Part shown: positions 23,916 to 37,482 of the stretch, one piece after another | Position numbering within the stretch: the stretch's first letter is position 1 | How the letters are laid out: each line of letters starts with the position of its first letter | Source of the DNA: Panorpa germanica | Taxonomy: Eukaryota > Arthropoda > Insecta > Mecoptera > Panorpidae | Assembly: GCA_963678705.1 (NCBI GenBank) | Contig: OY783206.1 | Coordinates: forward strand, 24,935,807-24,999,806 | Reading direction: 5' to 3' | DNA length: 64,000 bases | Program-made: the position numbers and the translations under genes | Notes under the pieces: generated by a model | The model's input: the letters and a program-made list of their open reading frames with translations, nothing else | Told to the model about the DNA's origin: nothing | Database searches by the model: none

Positions 23916-26900
23916 CTAGGAACAATTATTTCTGAATATATTAATTACATATCCATGTATATTTTCATGGCAGAATAATTCCTCAAAAATTTTTCTTGGA
24001 ATTAAGAAAGAATTATCACGTCTAAATGAATCGGTTTCAATTTGTTTTGCGGTACCCGTAAAGCAAGGACGTGAAAACGCAACGGAAAATCCCGTTTTAC
24101 TATTGTAGAGAGTAAGACTAAAGTTAAAATCAGATTTTCCATCAGTTAAATTGAAAACAGAGAAATAAACATTATCGGTAGAATACCAAGTTGTTAAAAG
24201 GAACAATCCATCATAAATTGAAATGTAACTTAAAGTATAGACCTTGTTTTGCAACTGATAGAAATACGGTGTAGACAACAGTGTTATGCCCCCTGGGTGC
24301 TTATCTTTGAAATGCTCCATCAAATCTTTAATTATTCCCGTCCAATCACATTTAAAATTACACTCTGTTGAACGGTAAACGCAGTTCAAAATATGGCTCC
24401 TTATTTTCTCTTGAGGACCACTAACAGGACATCCTGCACCACTGAATTTACAAACAACATCAAAGTCTTCAAGGAGTTGTTCCAAAAAGTAGTTTCTACT
24501 GTCAGACACCGTAGTTTGACATTTTGGACATGTGCCTAATTTCTTCCCGCATTCTTCACACATGCTGTGGCCTTTACCACACTGCGGTATTTTCCCCAAC
24601 ATGAGTTCATTACATATTTCACATTCAAACTTTTTCATCATCTTTCGTGAAATTTTTTGTGAATTTGTGTTTTTCAGTTTCACCAAATATTCATTGTCTT
24701 CTAAAGCCGTGATATCCTTGCCTTCGTTGTCCATATCAATAGAACTTTCCATATTTTTCATAATAGTGTAAAGATCTAAATTAGAAATATTTCCAACTTT
24801 ACTATGTTTCATGTTACTTTCAGAAATCTTAAATTCGTTCATCGTTTGATCGATATCTATTTCCGGTCCTGTGTGTTCGACATGTTGAATGGCAACTCTA
24901 CTGGAAGTGTCACTTCTAAGCAGTTTCAAGAAATACAGTTCGTTATAAAGCAAATCAATGTTGAACTGACTTATCAGCATAATTGGATTTTGAGAATTAA
25001 CAGAAAATCCTTTTTCGGGGGTGTCTGTCAACACCACCAAACGACTTGGGTGTTCTTCACTGACATGATACACCAATTTGTCCGGAACATCGGTCCACTC
25101 ACAGGATTCCATGAAGCATTTGACAGGCTGCTTTCGTAGTTTGTTCTTGCACGAAGATTCGTGTTTCCTTAGTGTTATGAGGTTCCCTCGATAGCCGCAG
25201 TTAAACTGGCAGTTGTCAAGGACGTCGCTGTAATGTGTGGTTAAAATGTGTATTGATAAAACGCAAATGATAAAAACCTTATATTTTACTTCTAAAACAA
25301 CCCTATTTTGTTCCCTTATAGGACGGAGTTAAAATAACATTTTATAAATGATTATTAGTACGCAGTAAAAATTCTGTTTGAGCTTCCATTTGCAATTTTA
25401 TACTACAAAATTTTATATTAAAAAAGTATTTTGATTTTATTACATTCTATTTATAGCCCTGCAATCCTGTTACTATCTTCAGTTAAATTTAGATATTTTT
25501 AAGTTAATTATTACTAGGTTTCGATTAAGTAAAATGTTACATTTATGTCGAATGATGATTAGTAATTAAGTAGTTTTATTGTTATTACAATTATCCACAT
25601 AACGTTTGTTCAAGGAATTATCATTAGGAGGTACTGGTACCGTCAATGCAAAAAGTTTATACCTTTCTGTACCTTTGAAAATGAATGTTTTAATTCCCAA
25701 TTAACTGGCTTTTTACCTGTGTTTTTTATGTATATTTAATTTGAATGGGCTTGTGTCCTCATTTTTTAGTGGTCGATTTTTCAATTGTTGATTAAACTTC
25801 ATGTTAATAAATGTGTATTGGCGTTTCTATTTAATTAAATGTCTAAATGTTAACGGATATATAGCAATTAAAAATTTAAATTGTAGTTTTAGCGCTGTGA
25901 GATGTCGGCCATATTTATGACGTAACATGTAGTGGCATAGGTCAGTTATTTGTTGATTAGGTCAGTGCTGTGTTAATGTTTTGTAGCTGTTGGTAGTCCT
26001 GTATGTATGCGTTAATTAGATAAGAATAATAAGTTTTTATTTTATTTAACCCTGTTACGGCAGACATAATATTGAAATTTTATTGTTCCTCGAAACAGCT
26101 GGAAATAATATTTGACATAAAAATACATATAGTACAGATTTATGAGCTCTAAGGTTGGTAACCTGTAAACTTGTCAGAGTTGTCAGACCTGTCAAGAATA
26201 TATCTGTTTTACTCTCTGTTGTTTAAAAGATATAGCAGTATAGCGAACGTGAGGTCACATGTCTTGGAATTATCTAGAACGTTGAACATCTTTAATAACT
26301 AAAAAGACAAAATGACTTTCTTAATTTTTATTATCTCCTAACATATAAAAAGTTACTAAAAAATAATTGGAAATTTGAGTTTCTAGTAACCCACTTTATC
26401 AATGTATAGTACTCTTTTATAGAAATTAACGCATAAGACACAAGCCTTTTATACATTATCCATGCAAAACAAAACAACTTAACAACAATGATTAAAATAT
26501 AAATGGACTATTGTAGTAAATATCTCTTTAACTACTACATTTTATCTTACTTTAAAATACTAAAATAACATGTCGCCGAGTAATTTTAGTTAGTTGAACA
26601 TTTTAAATAGAGATGGAGATACAAGCGCTCATTGTCACTCAGTAATTTTAGTTCATAGAAGACCCATACATGTGTGAGGGCGCTAAGAAGCGCCTTGGCA
26701 TGATACGAACAATTGGACATTGAGTGTTGATATCCTGATGCCAAGTAGAAAGTTGTCCTACAATGCAAGTTTCACACTTGGTAGCTTGCAATAAGCTAAC
26801 TCCAAGGTTCATTTTCTACCTGAGATGTTCTTCCATGAATTGTATTATGGACATAATCTAACAGATACGATGCTAACATTGTAATTATTTATTTTATACT

Positions 26901-27094
26901 TACACAAAAATAACGTTTAGGAATGGTAATTTTATATTTTCGGATATACACTCTATCAATTTTTCTTCAGCTGTTATACATGATCTGCAATCGGGGCACA
27001 TGAGATGTCCAGCGTAGCACGCTGTGTAAGGAGGCCGGATTACTAGTTGGCAGCTTGGACAAGTCATCCTTTCCAGGCTGTAGTTTAATTCCAT
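23916..27094 (-). CDS. SIAH-like dual-RING E3 ligase, array copy 3 (class B)
   Basis: Exon 1 is 26904-27094 and exon 2 is 23916-25227, with a 1676-bp intron; the product is 500 aa. The exon 2 frame is open upstream of the first internal ATG (25112), where copy 3 has ATA instead of the class A ATG. The exon 1 RING is more diverged (CPSCQ, GHLMCPDCRSC) but keeps the six remaining ligands. The second RING is complete. In the second SIAH finger one codon is missing, so the C-x4-C pair becomes C-x3-C (CNFKC), as in copy 7. The intron contains inverted repeat R1. Its class B relatives are copies 6 and 7. Confidence 0.82.
25323..26690. repeat. Intronic repeat block containing inverted R1 (copy 3)
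   Basis: About 1.37 kb separates sequence that is contiguous in class A introns. The part from about 25740 to 26420 is the reverse complement of spacer repeat R1, for example TTGAGTTTCTAGTAACCCAC against the CTAGAACCTCAAAT strand. No coding frame was found. It ends near a small hairpin, AGGGCGCTAAGAAGCGCCTT. Confidence 0.6.
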
Positions 27095-30000
27095 TATTCT
27101 TATCTAACAGCAAATCTGCAGGAAACAATATTTTACTTTTATGAATTGTCATAACCTAAAAATATTTAATGCCTTGTAAACAAAGCTACTTATATTTAAC
27201 GTTTATTTAATTAGTTTTCATGTCAATCAATTTGTTAATATGAGTTATTATAAAAATATCTTTGTTGTAAACTTGTAAGTTTAAAAGTAAATAATAAAGA
27301 AAGTTGTGGACAAAAGGAATGGCGCAGTATCTAGAAAAACAAGGAAAAAAGAAAAGGACAGAAAGATTTAAACTTGTAGTGAAGAGAGGGGTAGTAAGTG
27401 CTGGGGATCAGAGGAAGAGAAACGATGCAGAAATATATTAGGAATAGATGTAAGGAGAAAGTGAAACGTGATATAGACCGGATAGAAATCCTGAAAGGGG
27501 AGAAGAAGTGAATAAAACGGATTAATTATGCTAGAAGAAAAAAAAGGAAAATAAAGACAAAGGAGATGAAACGTGACAGTAGGAATGAATCCGTTGGTTT
27601 AATAAGACATTGAGATATTGGGAAGAAATAGAAGGGAAGATGGCCAGAATGTGTAAGCGAGATAAAGATACGTTGGAGCAGATGAGATGAAAATGATATT
27701 TCAGGATGGATTGAGAAAAGAAAATAGAGCATTTAGAAGAAGTGTCTTTGGCTTTTCTTTTAAATTAATAAGTTACAATTTGCAAGTAGAAATTAAGAAA
27801 CAAAGGATAATCCATTATTATGATATAAATAATATGTATTTGGTACGGGAAATAAGGTTTGTACTACATATAGAAAATGTAGATTTCGTACCCACTGATG
27901 CGACTTAAACATGCGACACTAATAAAACCCTTACTTTTGCTATTTAAAAAAATGCTAGGTAGTATCTTTATGAAACAAAAATGTTTCAATCATTCGGCGG
28001 TACTTTTAAAAAGATTGCGATTTTGAATGTGATCTCAAGCAAATGGGTCAGTCTGCAGTATATTCTCAGTGTGTGTTGACGGTTTAGTTTGTTTAGTAAA
28101 TAAATAAAAATAATTAAAAATGGACAAATGAAATAAACCTGAACAATAGATCCTTGTCGAACTGTGCTTGATAAGGGTAAACACTAGTTTAGGAGAGACC
28201 TTGCTAAATAACTGAGTTTTATTACTCTTTTTTCTAAAGCAGGTTGAAGGAATTCGTTCGAAATATGAAAGCTTCCGACGTATTAAGTTGCATGTCGCAC
28301 TAGTGTGGACATGTTGTACAACTTCATACAACAAATATTGGATGTTGCATGTTTAAGTCGCACGTATGTGTACGATGCTTAGAACGTGCTGAAAATAACT
28401 CTTTATAACCCAGTCATTTAAGATAGAAAAATGGATAAACCCCGGAATAAAATATAACAAGTTAAAAGCTTGTATAAATCTTTGTTTTGACATTTTATAA
28501 GTTAGCTCCAAAGTCTCATAGAATCCAGTATACGCGAGTTTTGTCATTCAAAGGTCAAATGCCACATAAATCAGTTTTTATAGATATCTTGTTTCCTATG
28601 CATAAAATTCTCTACAAATTTGATTTTATGCATTTTTTGTATGATCAACCGTTCCCGAGATATAGCGCGCAGAGTGGAAGACGCGATCTGCACTCTCTGA
28701 TCGAAATGTGAAATTTGGTTCAATGAAAGAGTTTAATGAGTAGATAACTTTTAGATGTGGAGACACTTCAACTTAAAACCTTTTCCTGTTTTATTGAGGA
28801 TTCAAAATGGCGACCAGCACGATCGTATAAATGCTATCTAAGCAACAGCTTAATATATTTTAAATATTTTCACGGTAAATGAAAGCTGATAAAATTACTC
28901 AAAATGTATGCACTATAAGTTACAAGCCGTTTTATAAAAAAAGAAAGAAAATTGTGCGCCTGTCATTGTTCGCACTGCATTTTGGGAACAGTTAATAATG
29001 CGAAAAAATGTATAAGATCAAATTATTAACGTTTAACGGTAAATTGACAATTCGGTAGTGTCGTTAGTGTTAAATTCAATAACTATACTATACTACGCAT
29101 TAATGTAGTTAGCTTATCAGGGAGTGGCTCATTATCTGTCAAGCCTTAAGTGATAAAATATACGAGGCGGAATCTAAAATTGAGGTTATGTATGTCGCAG
29201 GGTTTAAGTAAAGTTTTAAAGAAACAGAACTTCGTCGTAACAAAACTTTAAAAACACATTAGAAGGTTTATTCAATTACCTGGAGTTGTTCTTCAAATAC
29301 AGGATTCCTTTTCTTCGTTATCAATTCAACTTATAACCAGTCTTCACAATATGATATTGTTTGTTAGAACTGTCAGTGACAACTAATTCTATTTGCAATA
29401 ATGAAATGTCTCAAGCACCATCTACAATCTCTTGATTAGGAGATAGCTCTAATGTAATCTAATCCAGTTTAATCAGCATTACACATTCTTAAATAACAAA
29501 TATTGTACATTTTTTTGGTAAGAGCTTATTGAATTTAAAATATTTTCTCTGGTAAATTGACAAACGCAATTTACTTTTATATATTTGTAATTTTAGTCCA
29601 AGAAAAACATAATATTATTTTTAAATACCTTTTCTCATTTAAGTTTACACCTGTACCATTTGGAATTTCAATACAACCGCGTCTGCCATCTGTTAAGTAA
29701 ATCATTTATTATTTTTTAGTGCTGCTTAATAGATGGTGCTCAGGATTTAATTTTATGTTAATATATAATTACAGTGCACCTCTTATAACGCGAATTCAAA
29801 GAGCGCGAGTAAATTATTACGGACACTCATTTTCTCCAAAGCGTTCCCTGTGCAACACAATACTATTAGAAATATTTCGTTAGAAGTCTTTATTAGTCTT
29901 TTAAAAATATTGTGAAAATAATAAAAAATAATATAAATGAAGATAAATAATAAATCAGGTTATTAATTTTGCAATTCATTTTTTTATTAAATCTGTATTA

Positions 30001-30309
30001 AAATTAAGAAAATATTTTACAATGTATTCTAGAACAGACAATCCAACCAAATCTTAACTTTTTTTTTTCAAAGATTCCATTTTGATGGCTACATCTATGA
30101 AATAATGACGCAAGTTCAATTTATTAATTTCAGAAAAATAGTTTTTATATACATGTATGTATAAACAGCGATATGCCAAAATTTGTCAAAAGTGTTCTAC
30201 ATCCCTGTACAGTCCATCCAAACTTTGCTTGAAGTCTTTTGTGTATTATTCCTATAACGCTAATTGTAACGGCAACACATTACCCGCTATATAGGGGGAT
30301 CGGTGGGTC
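27095..30309. other. Short-type spacer copy 3 to copy 4
   Basis: No gene. It includes the class B version of the proximal 5-prime flank (extra GA-rich segment at about 27375-27770), a MITE-like element (27898-28363) and an extra segment at about 28720-29010 shared with copy 6. The 3-prime flank of copy 4 starts near 29640. There is no foldback arm, R1 or relic. It is closely matched by 55928-58356. Confidence 0.6.
27898..28363. mobile_element. MITE-like element with 20-bp TIRs (copy 3 spacer)
   Basis: Ends match the element at 1093-1530, with one mismatch at the left end and one in the right repeat. Confidence 0.5.
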
Positions 30310-32110
30310 CTAGGCACAATTATTTCTGTATATATTAATTACACATACATATTTATTTTCATGGCACAATACATCCTCAAAAACTTTTCTTGGAATTAAG
30401 AAAGAATTATCACGTATAAATGAATCGGTTCTGATTTGCTTTGCGGTACCCGTAAAGGCAACGGAAAAACCCGTTTTAATATTGTAGAGAGTAAGACTAA
30501 AGTTAAAATCAGATTTTCCATCAGTTAAATTGAAAACAGAGAAATAAACATTATCGTTACAAAACGAAGTTGCTAAAACGAACAGTTTGTCATAAATTGA
30601 AATGTAACTTACAGACGTATACATGTTGTTTTGCAACTGACGAAAATACGGTCTAGACAACAGGATTATGTTCCCTGGGTGCTTATCTTTGATATGCTTC
30701 TTCAAATCTTTAATTAATCCCGTCCAATCACATTGTGTAAAATTACACTCTGTTGAACAATAAACGCAGTTCAAAATATGGCTCCTTATTTTCTCTGGAG
30801 GACCACTAACAGGACATCCTGCACCACTGAATTTACAAACAACATCAAAGTCTTCAAGGAATTGTTCTAAAAAGTAGTTTCTACTGTCAGACACCGTAGC
30901 TTGACATTTTGGACATGTGCTTAATTTCTTCCCGCATTCTTCACACATGCTGTGGCCTTTACCACACAGCGGTATTTTCCCCCACAAGAGTTCAGTACAT
31001 ATTTCACATTCAAGCTTTTTCATCTTTCGTGAAATTTTTTGTGAATTTGTGTTTTTCAGTTTCACCAAATATTCATTGTCTTCTAAAGCCGTGATATCCT
31101 TGCCTTCGTTGTCGATATCAATAGAATTTTCCATATTTTCCATAAAAGTGTAAAGATCTAAATTAGAAATATTTCCAACTTTACTATGTTTCATGTTACT
31201 TTCAGAAATCTTAAATTTGTTCATCGTTTGATCGATATCTATTTCCGGTCCTGTGTGTCCGACATGTTGAATGACAACTCTACTGGAAGTGTCACTTCTA
31301 AGCAGTTTCAAGAAATACAGTTCGTTAAAAGGCGTATCAATGCTGAACTGACTTATCAGCATAATTGGATTTTCGAAATTAACAGATAATCCTTCTTTGG
31401 GGGTGTCTGTCAACACCACTGAACGACTTGGGTGTTCTTCACTGACATGAATCACAAATTTGTCCGGAACATCGCTCCACTCACAGGAGTCCATGAAGCA
31501 TTTGACAGGCTTCTTTCGTAGTTTGTTCTTGCACGAAGATTCGTGTTTCCTTAGTGTCATGAGGTTTCCTCGATAGCCGCAGTCAAACTGACAGTTGTCA
31601 AGGAGTTTGCTGTAATGTGTGTTTAAAATATGTATTGATAAAACAAGAAAAAAGGCAAAAATTTAGCTTCTTAAATAATCCTATTTTGTTCTCATATAGT
31701 ACTTGGTGTGAACTGGCATGGTACGAACAATTGGACATTGAGTGATGATACCCTGATGCCAAGTAGAAAGTTATCTTACAATGCAAGTTTCACACTTGGA
31801 AGCTTGCAATAAGCTAACTCCAAGGTTCATTTTCTACCTGAGATGTTCTTCCATGAATTGTATTATGGACATAATCTAACATACGATGCTAACATGGTAA
31901 TTATTTATTTTATACTTACGCAAAAATAACGTTTAGGAATGGTAATTCTATTCTTTCGGATGTGCACTCTATCACCTTTTCTTCAGCTGTTATACATGAT
32001 GTGCAATCGGGGCACACGAGATGTCCAGCGTAGCACGCTGTGTGAGGAGGCCGGATTACTAGTCGGCATTCTGGACAAGTAATCCTACCCAGTCTGTAGT
32101 TTAATTCCAT
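30310..32110 (-). CDS. SIAH-like dual-RING E3 ligase, array copy 4 (class A)
   Basis: Exon 1 is 31920-32110 and exon 2 is 30310-31609, with a 310-bp intron; the product is 496 aa. Exon 1 encodes the same peptide as copy 2, and the first half of exon 2 is almost the same. Differences cluster in the C-terminal third. A short deletion removes about five residues (SHSC-F of copy 2) in the SINA-like domain near residue 445. Both SIAH fingers and the second RING keep all ligands. The 3-prime half resembles the flank of class B copies, so this copy may be a crossover or conversion product. Confidence 0.85.
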
Positions 32111-32614
32111 TATTATTATCTAACAGCAAATCTGCAGGAAACAATATTTTACTTTTATGAATTGTCATAACCTAAAAATATTTAATGCCTTGTAAACAAA
32201 GCTACTTATATTTAACGTTCATTTAATTAGTTTTCATGTCAATCAATTTGTTAATATGAATTTTTATAAAAATTTCTTTGTTGTAAACTTGTAAGTTTAA
32301 AAGTAAATAATATAGAAAGTTGTGGACAAAAGGAATGCCGCAGTATCTAGAAAAACAAGGAAAAAGGAAAGAAAGGGACAGCAAGATTTAGACTTGGAGT
32401 GAAGAGGGTGTTACAATTTGCAAGTAGAAATTAAAAGAACAAAGCATTATTATGAGATAAATAACATATATTTCATACGGGGAATAAGGTTTGCATTACA
32501 TATAGAAAATGTAGATTTCGTACACACTGATGCGACATCTGTATTTTCATTTACAAGTTGCCATTATTTAGACATGGGTGTACTAAATGTGTTCTACTTT
32601 TAACGTACAGACTA

Positions 32615-33052
32615 GTGCGACTTAAACATGCGACCCTAATAAAACCCCTACTTTTGCTATTTAAAAAAATTCTAGGTAGTATCTATATGAAACAAAAATG
32701 TTTCAATTATTGGGCGGTAATTCTAAAAGGATTGCGATTTTGAATGTGATCTCGAGCAAATGGGTGTGTGTTGACGGTTTAGTTTATTTAGTAAATAAAT
32801 AAAAATAATTGAAAATGGACAAATGAAATAAACCTGAACAATAGATCCTTGTCGAACTTGATAACGGTAAGCACGAGTTAGGAGAGACCTTGTTAAATAA
32901 CTGAGTTTTATTATTCTTTTTTCTAAAGCAGGTTGAAGGAATTCGTTCGAAATATGAAAGCTTCCGACGTATTAAGTTGCATGTCGTATTATTGTGGACG
33001 TGTTGTACAACTTCTTACAACAAATGTTGAATGTCGCATGTTTAAGTCGCAC
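32615..33052. mobile_element. MITE-like element with 20-bp TIRs (copy 4 spacer)
   Basis: Perfect 20-bp terminal inverted repeats, 438 bp, orthologous to 1093-1530. Confidence 0.55.
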
Positions 33053-33276
33053 GTATGTGTACGATACCTAATATAATTATGAAATTAAATAGGGAGCTTA
33101 ATGACATCATGACTAATAGAATAAAAACAAAATCTAAAACTATTAAGCAAATTTATTCAAAACTTATGAGCACCGAAGTTCACCAACTAAAGAAAAGATA
33201 AACTGTATATGGGTATTTTATTTGTTTGACTACATATTGTTAAAAATGGAAAATACCTTCTATGTATAAATGGGAA

Positions 33277-33290
33277 GGGGGGGGGGGGGG
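33277..33290. repeat. Poly(G) tract, 14 G
   Basis: Orthologous to 1755-1770. Confidence 0.9.
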
Positions 33291-34235
33291 AGTTAAGTGC
33301 TGAAATGAACTCTTTATAACCCAGTCATTAAGATAAAAAATGGGTAAATCCTGGAATTGAAATTTAATAAGTTAAAAACTTGCATAAATCTTTGTTTTGA
33401 CATTTTATAAGTTAGCTCCAAAGTCTCAAAGAATCCAGTGTACGCAAGTTTTGTCATTCAAAGGTCAAAGGTCACATAAATCAGTTTTTGTAGATATCTT
33501 GTTTCCTATGCTATAAATGACATTTACCGTTATGAGTAATGTTCTAGAGCATAAAATTCTCTACAAATTTGATTTTATGCATTTTTTGTATGATCAACCG
33601 TTCCCGAGATATAGCGCGAATAGTGGAAGACGCGATCTGCACTCTCTGATAGAAATGTGAAATTTGGATCAAATTATTTTTAACGTTTAACGGTAAATGG
33701 ACAATTCGGTAGTATTGTTAGTGTATTCAATAACTATACTATACTACGCATTAATGTAGTTAGCTTATCAGGGACTGGCTCATTGAAACGGTAGAGCCTT
33801 AAAAAATATTTTTTTAAAAATTGTAAAAATTTGGTAAAATATACGAGGCGGAATATAAAATTGAGGTTAGGTATGTCACAGGGTTTAAGTGAAATTTAAA
33901 AAAAACAGAACTTCGTCGTAACAATGCTTTAAAAACATATTACTATGTTTATTCAATTACCTGCAGTTGTTCTTTAAATACAGGAGTCCTTTTCTTCGTT
34001 ATCAATTCAACTTATAACCAGTCTTCACAATATGATATTGTTTGTTAGAACTGTCACTGATAACTAATTCTATTTGCAATAATGAAATGTCTCAAGCACT
34101 ATATAACTCTAATGTAATCTATTCTACTTCAACCAGAGCATTAGACATTTATAAATAACAAATATTGTACATTTATTTTGTAAGAGCTGTGGTAATTTGC
34201 ATTTATGTATTAACGTGTATTTTGATTTATAACAA

Positions 34236-35500
34236 GGTACAACTGCTTTGATAAAATACACCATGGTGTAGGATCTAATATAGGGACAACTGGTACTTTG
34301 ATAACTTCAATCCGAACAAAGATTTGCCTTGTATTTTATAAGAAAGTTTATTGGCTTGACTGTACATATTTTAGGCATACGCCATTTAATCCAGGTACCA
34401 ATTCAGGAAGAATTATTTAAGTGCTCTAGAATAATAAAAAAATTAAAATATCTTATTTAAAAGGAAAGAAAAATCAACAGACATAGAAAATCAAAGAAAC
34501 AAATATTTATATTTGCCTTTAATGTTGATTTTAGTTATAATTATTTCGAATAAGTACTTTAGGGTCACCATTAGTAGAATTGGATCTATTATATTAAGTA
34601 TAGACGTAATTAATTACATTTTTTTACAGATAAAATCAGGAAATGTTGTAATATACAAATAATAATAGGTTTTTGAGTCTTTGCTTTAGATTACTTTGAG
34701 TATTTTAACAAAACAACTGTGCTTTTAAAGAACGCCTTCAATGAAACTTCTAAATACGCCTCTTACTAATATACAAATTTATCTTAGTCCTCTGACGTCA
34801 TATTTCCGAGCATCTCCGACAATCTCCGAGTTTTATGCATATGGCTGCCGTATTGTTATATTTCTAAGTGATTACAGTTTTACTTTCAATAAAAAGTAAT
34901 AAATAGTTTAAAAGTGTAAATTTAATTGAAGTTTCTCGTATTTTATACAAATAGCGATAAGAAAAATATTAGTTGGCAGGTAAAATATTCATAGTTGTTA
35001 TTATCTTAAAGCAAATACACTAACTATAACAGTGGCGTCATTGTTAATTATATATAACATATTATTATTTTATTAGACTTTATGATACTTTTCAGGACTA
35101 TATATTGGGAGCTGCCAAAAAAATGTAAGAGGCAATAGGCAGCAGATGAATTAACTAGCTAGCTAAACAACTACATCATCAAAAATCAAGAAGGACTTTG
35201 GTTTATATGCAATTACATTAATTAAATAATTTAATATTTTTGTTTTTTTAGGAAGAATTTTTATGTATATACAAATACATTAATTACAATAAACATTGTT
35301 AACTAAAAATTACGGTTTTTTTTTTATTTATAAAATTTTTGATATTTATAACAATTCAAACATCCACTCATTCCCGCTTTTTTTGTGTCTTGCAAGAACT
35401 TCTCGCATAACAAAGTCAGAGATCTTGGCCAATACCATGAATATATCAAAGTACCAAAGCTTAACATGGGAGTTACCGATCTATAGTATATATCATCTTT
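34236..35500. mobile_element. Single right arm of the foldback element
   Basis: Joined to the outer flank by one TGATTTATAACAA, as at 18338-18350. Confidence 0.7.
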
Positions 35501-37482
35501 GAAATGCACTTTAATTTGAGAATAAGATATTATTTATTATTATTATTATTTTAAAGTGATTAACAACAGATTTATAAATTAATAATATAAAGAATATAAA
35601 TAATATGATTTGTTTATACACATGTAAACTGCACTGTACTGTAATGATGCTACTGTAGAGTGGGTACGCTTGATGTTAATAATGGAGTATGTTCTACTGA
35701 AGCGTGTAACTTGTACATGTCATCAATGGCGCAATGACGTTTCTAGTCCTTGTTCGTCCTGTATCATCCTGCTGTTCGTCCTGTAACCAATGAGAATGCT
35801 CTATTAGGTCATGTGATCCACCACAAGGCTTATTAAATTTAAAATATTTACTCTGGGTAATAAAAACTGCAATTTACTTTTATATATTTGTAATTTTAGT
35901 CCCACAAAAACATAATATTATTTTTAAACATCTTTTCTCATTTTCTAAAAATTGAAATACTTTACTTGTTAATTTAGTCACTTAAAAGAAATTTAGTGTT
36001 CATTGGCCAGGTTTTTATAACCTGCATTGCTCCTTGTTAGGTTTATTGTTTATTCTTTCTAGATGGGTTTGTGAATCATAACTTACATATTTACTAGAAC
36101 CTCAAATATCTAATTATTTTTTAATAGATCCTTATATGTTAGGAGATATTTACTATTAAAATCACATGTAATGCCACGTCTGCTAAGTTGCTATCTCTTT
36201 TATACAACAGAGCGTAAAAGAGATAGCATATTCAATACAAAACTCTTATCCTATATTTACCATATAAAAATAAAAACGCCTTTATGCAATTATAAACAAT
36301 TATTTCAATCAACAATTGAAACATCGATCCCTAAAAAATGAGTACGCAAGCTCATTCTGAATAATCAATTAATTCAAGTGCATTTAAAATTAAATTTAAC
36401 CACGTGACTTGCGTCATACCGACTGTAGTCTAGTTTTATAACAGTATGGTTTTCCCTTACTTATGCACCTCCTTATAAATATATATTTTATTTATATAAT
36501 TCTTTGTTAATATTGTTTAAATTAATTTGTATATTTAGACTTAAATTTAGCCTGAATATTCCTTGATTGATAAGATTTTGCTGCTATAATATAGTTTAAT
36601 TAAAAATTTTCTTTTTGAATTTAAATGGGCTTGTGTCCTATGTCTTAATTTCTCTAAAAGTGTACTATATATTGATAAAGTGGGTTACTAGAACCTCAAA
36701 TGTTCAATTATCTTTTAATAACTCCTTATATGTTAAGAGATATTAACAATTAAAAAAGTCATTTTGTCTGTTTAATTATTAAAGGGGTTCAACGTTGTAC
36801 ACATTCCAAATGGATGTGACATGACAACCGCTGCCAACCTTACAGCACATAAATCTCTGCTATATGTATTTATATATCAAAATATCAAATATTATTTACA
36901 GCTATTTCAAGGAACAATAAAATTTCAATATTATGTCTGCCTTAGCAGGATTAAATAAAATAAAAACCTATTATTCTTTGACTTGACTTGATTATTTCGA
37001 CTACCAACAGCTACAAAACATAACCATAGCACTGACCTACTCAACAAATAACTGACGTTAAATGCATTTCACGTCATACAAAAAATATGACCGACCATTT
37101 CTAGCGCTAAAACTACAATTTAAACTTTTAATTGCTATATCTCCGTCAATATTTAAAAATTTAATAAAATAGACACGCCAATACACATTTATTAACATCA
37201 ATTTCAATCAACAATTGAAAAATCGACCATTAAAAAATGAGGACACAAGCCCATTTTGTGTATTTTTAATATGTATTTAATATTATCAACATTTTAAAAT
37301 GAATTATTAAATTCGGTTTGACGTATCGGTTGAACCTATTTTTATTGTCTTATCGCATTCAGTGTCCAATGATTTTAAAATATTTCGCTAGCAGATCGAG
37401 TAATTACAGACTTAAATGCTGATGGCAACTTCCTAGTACAAGTAGATATAAATAACATGTTTGAAGAAGTTTTGCTAAGAAC

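Larger units (their letters stand above)
32111..37482. other. Spacer copy 4 to P element
   Basis: No gene. It holds the MITE (32615-33052), G14 tract (33277-33290), single foldback arm (34236-35500) and R1 (to about 37200). R1 diverges from the other spacers after about 36770. A junction near 37320-37350 leads to sequence matching 13490-13610, so the 94-aa frame and the exon-1 relic are missing here. Confidence 0.6.
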
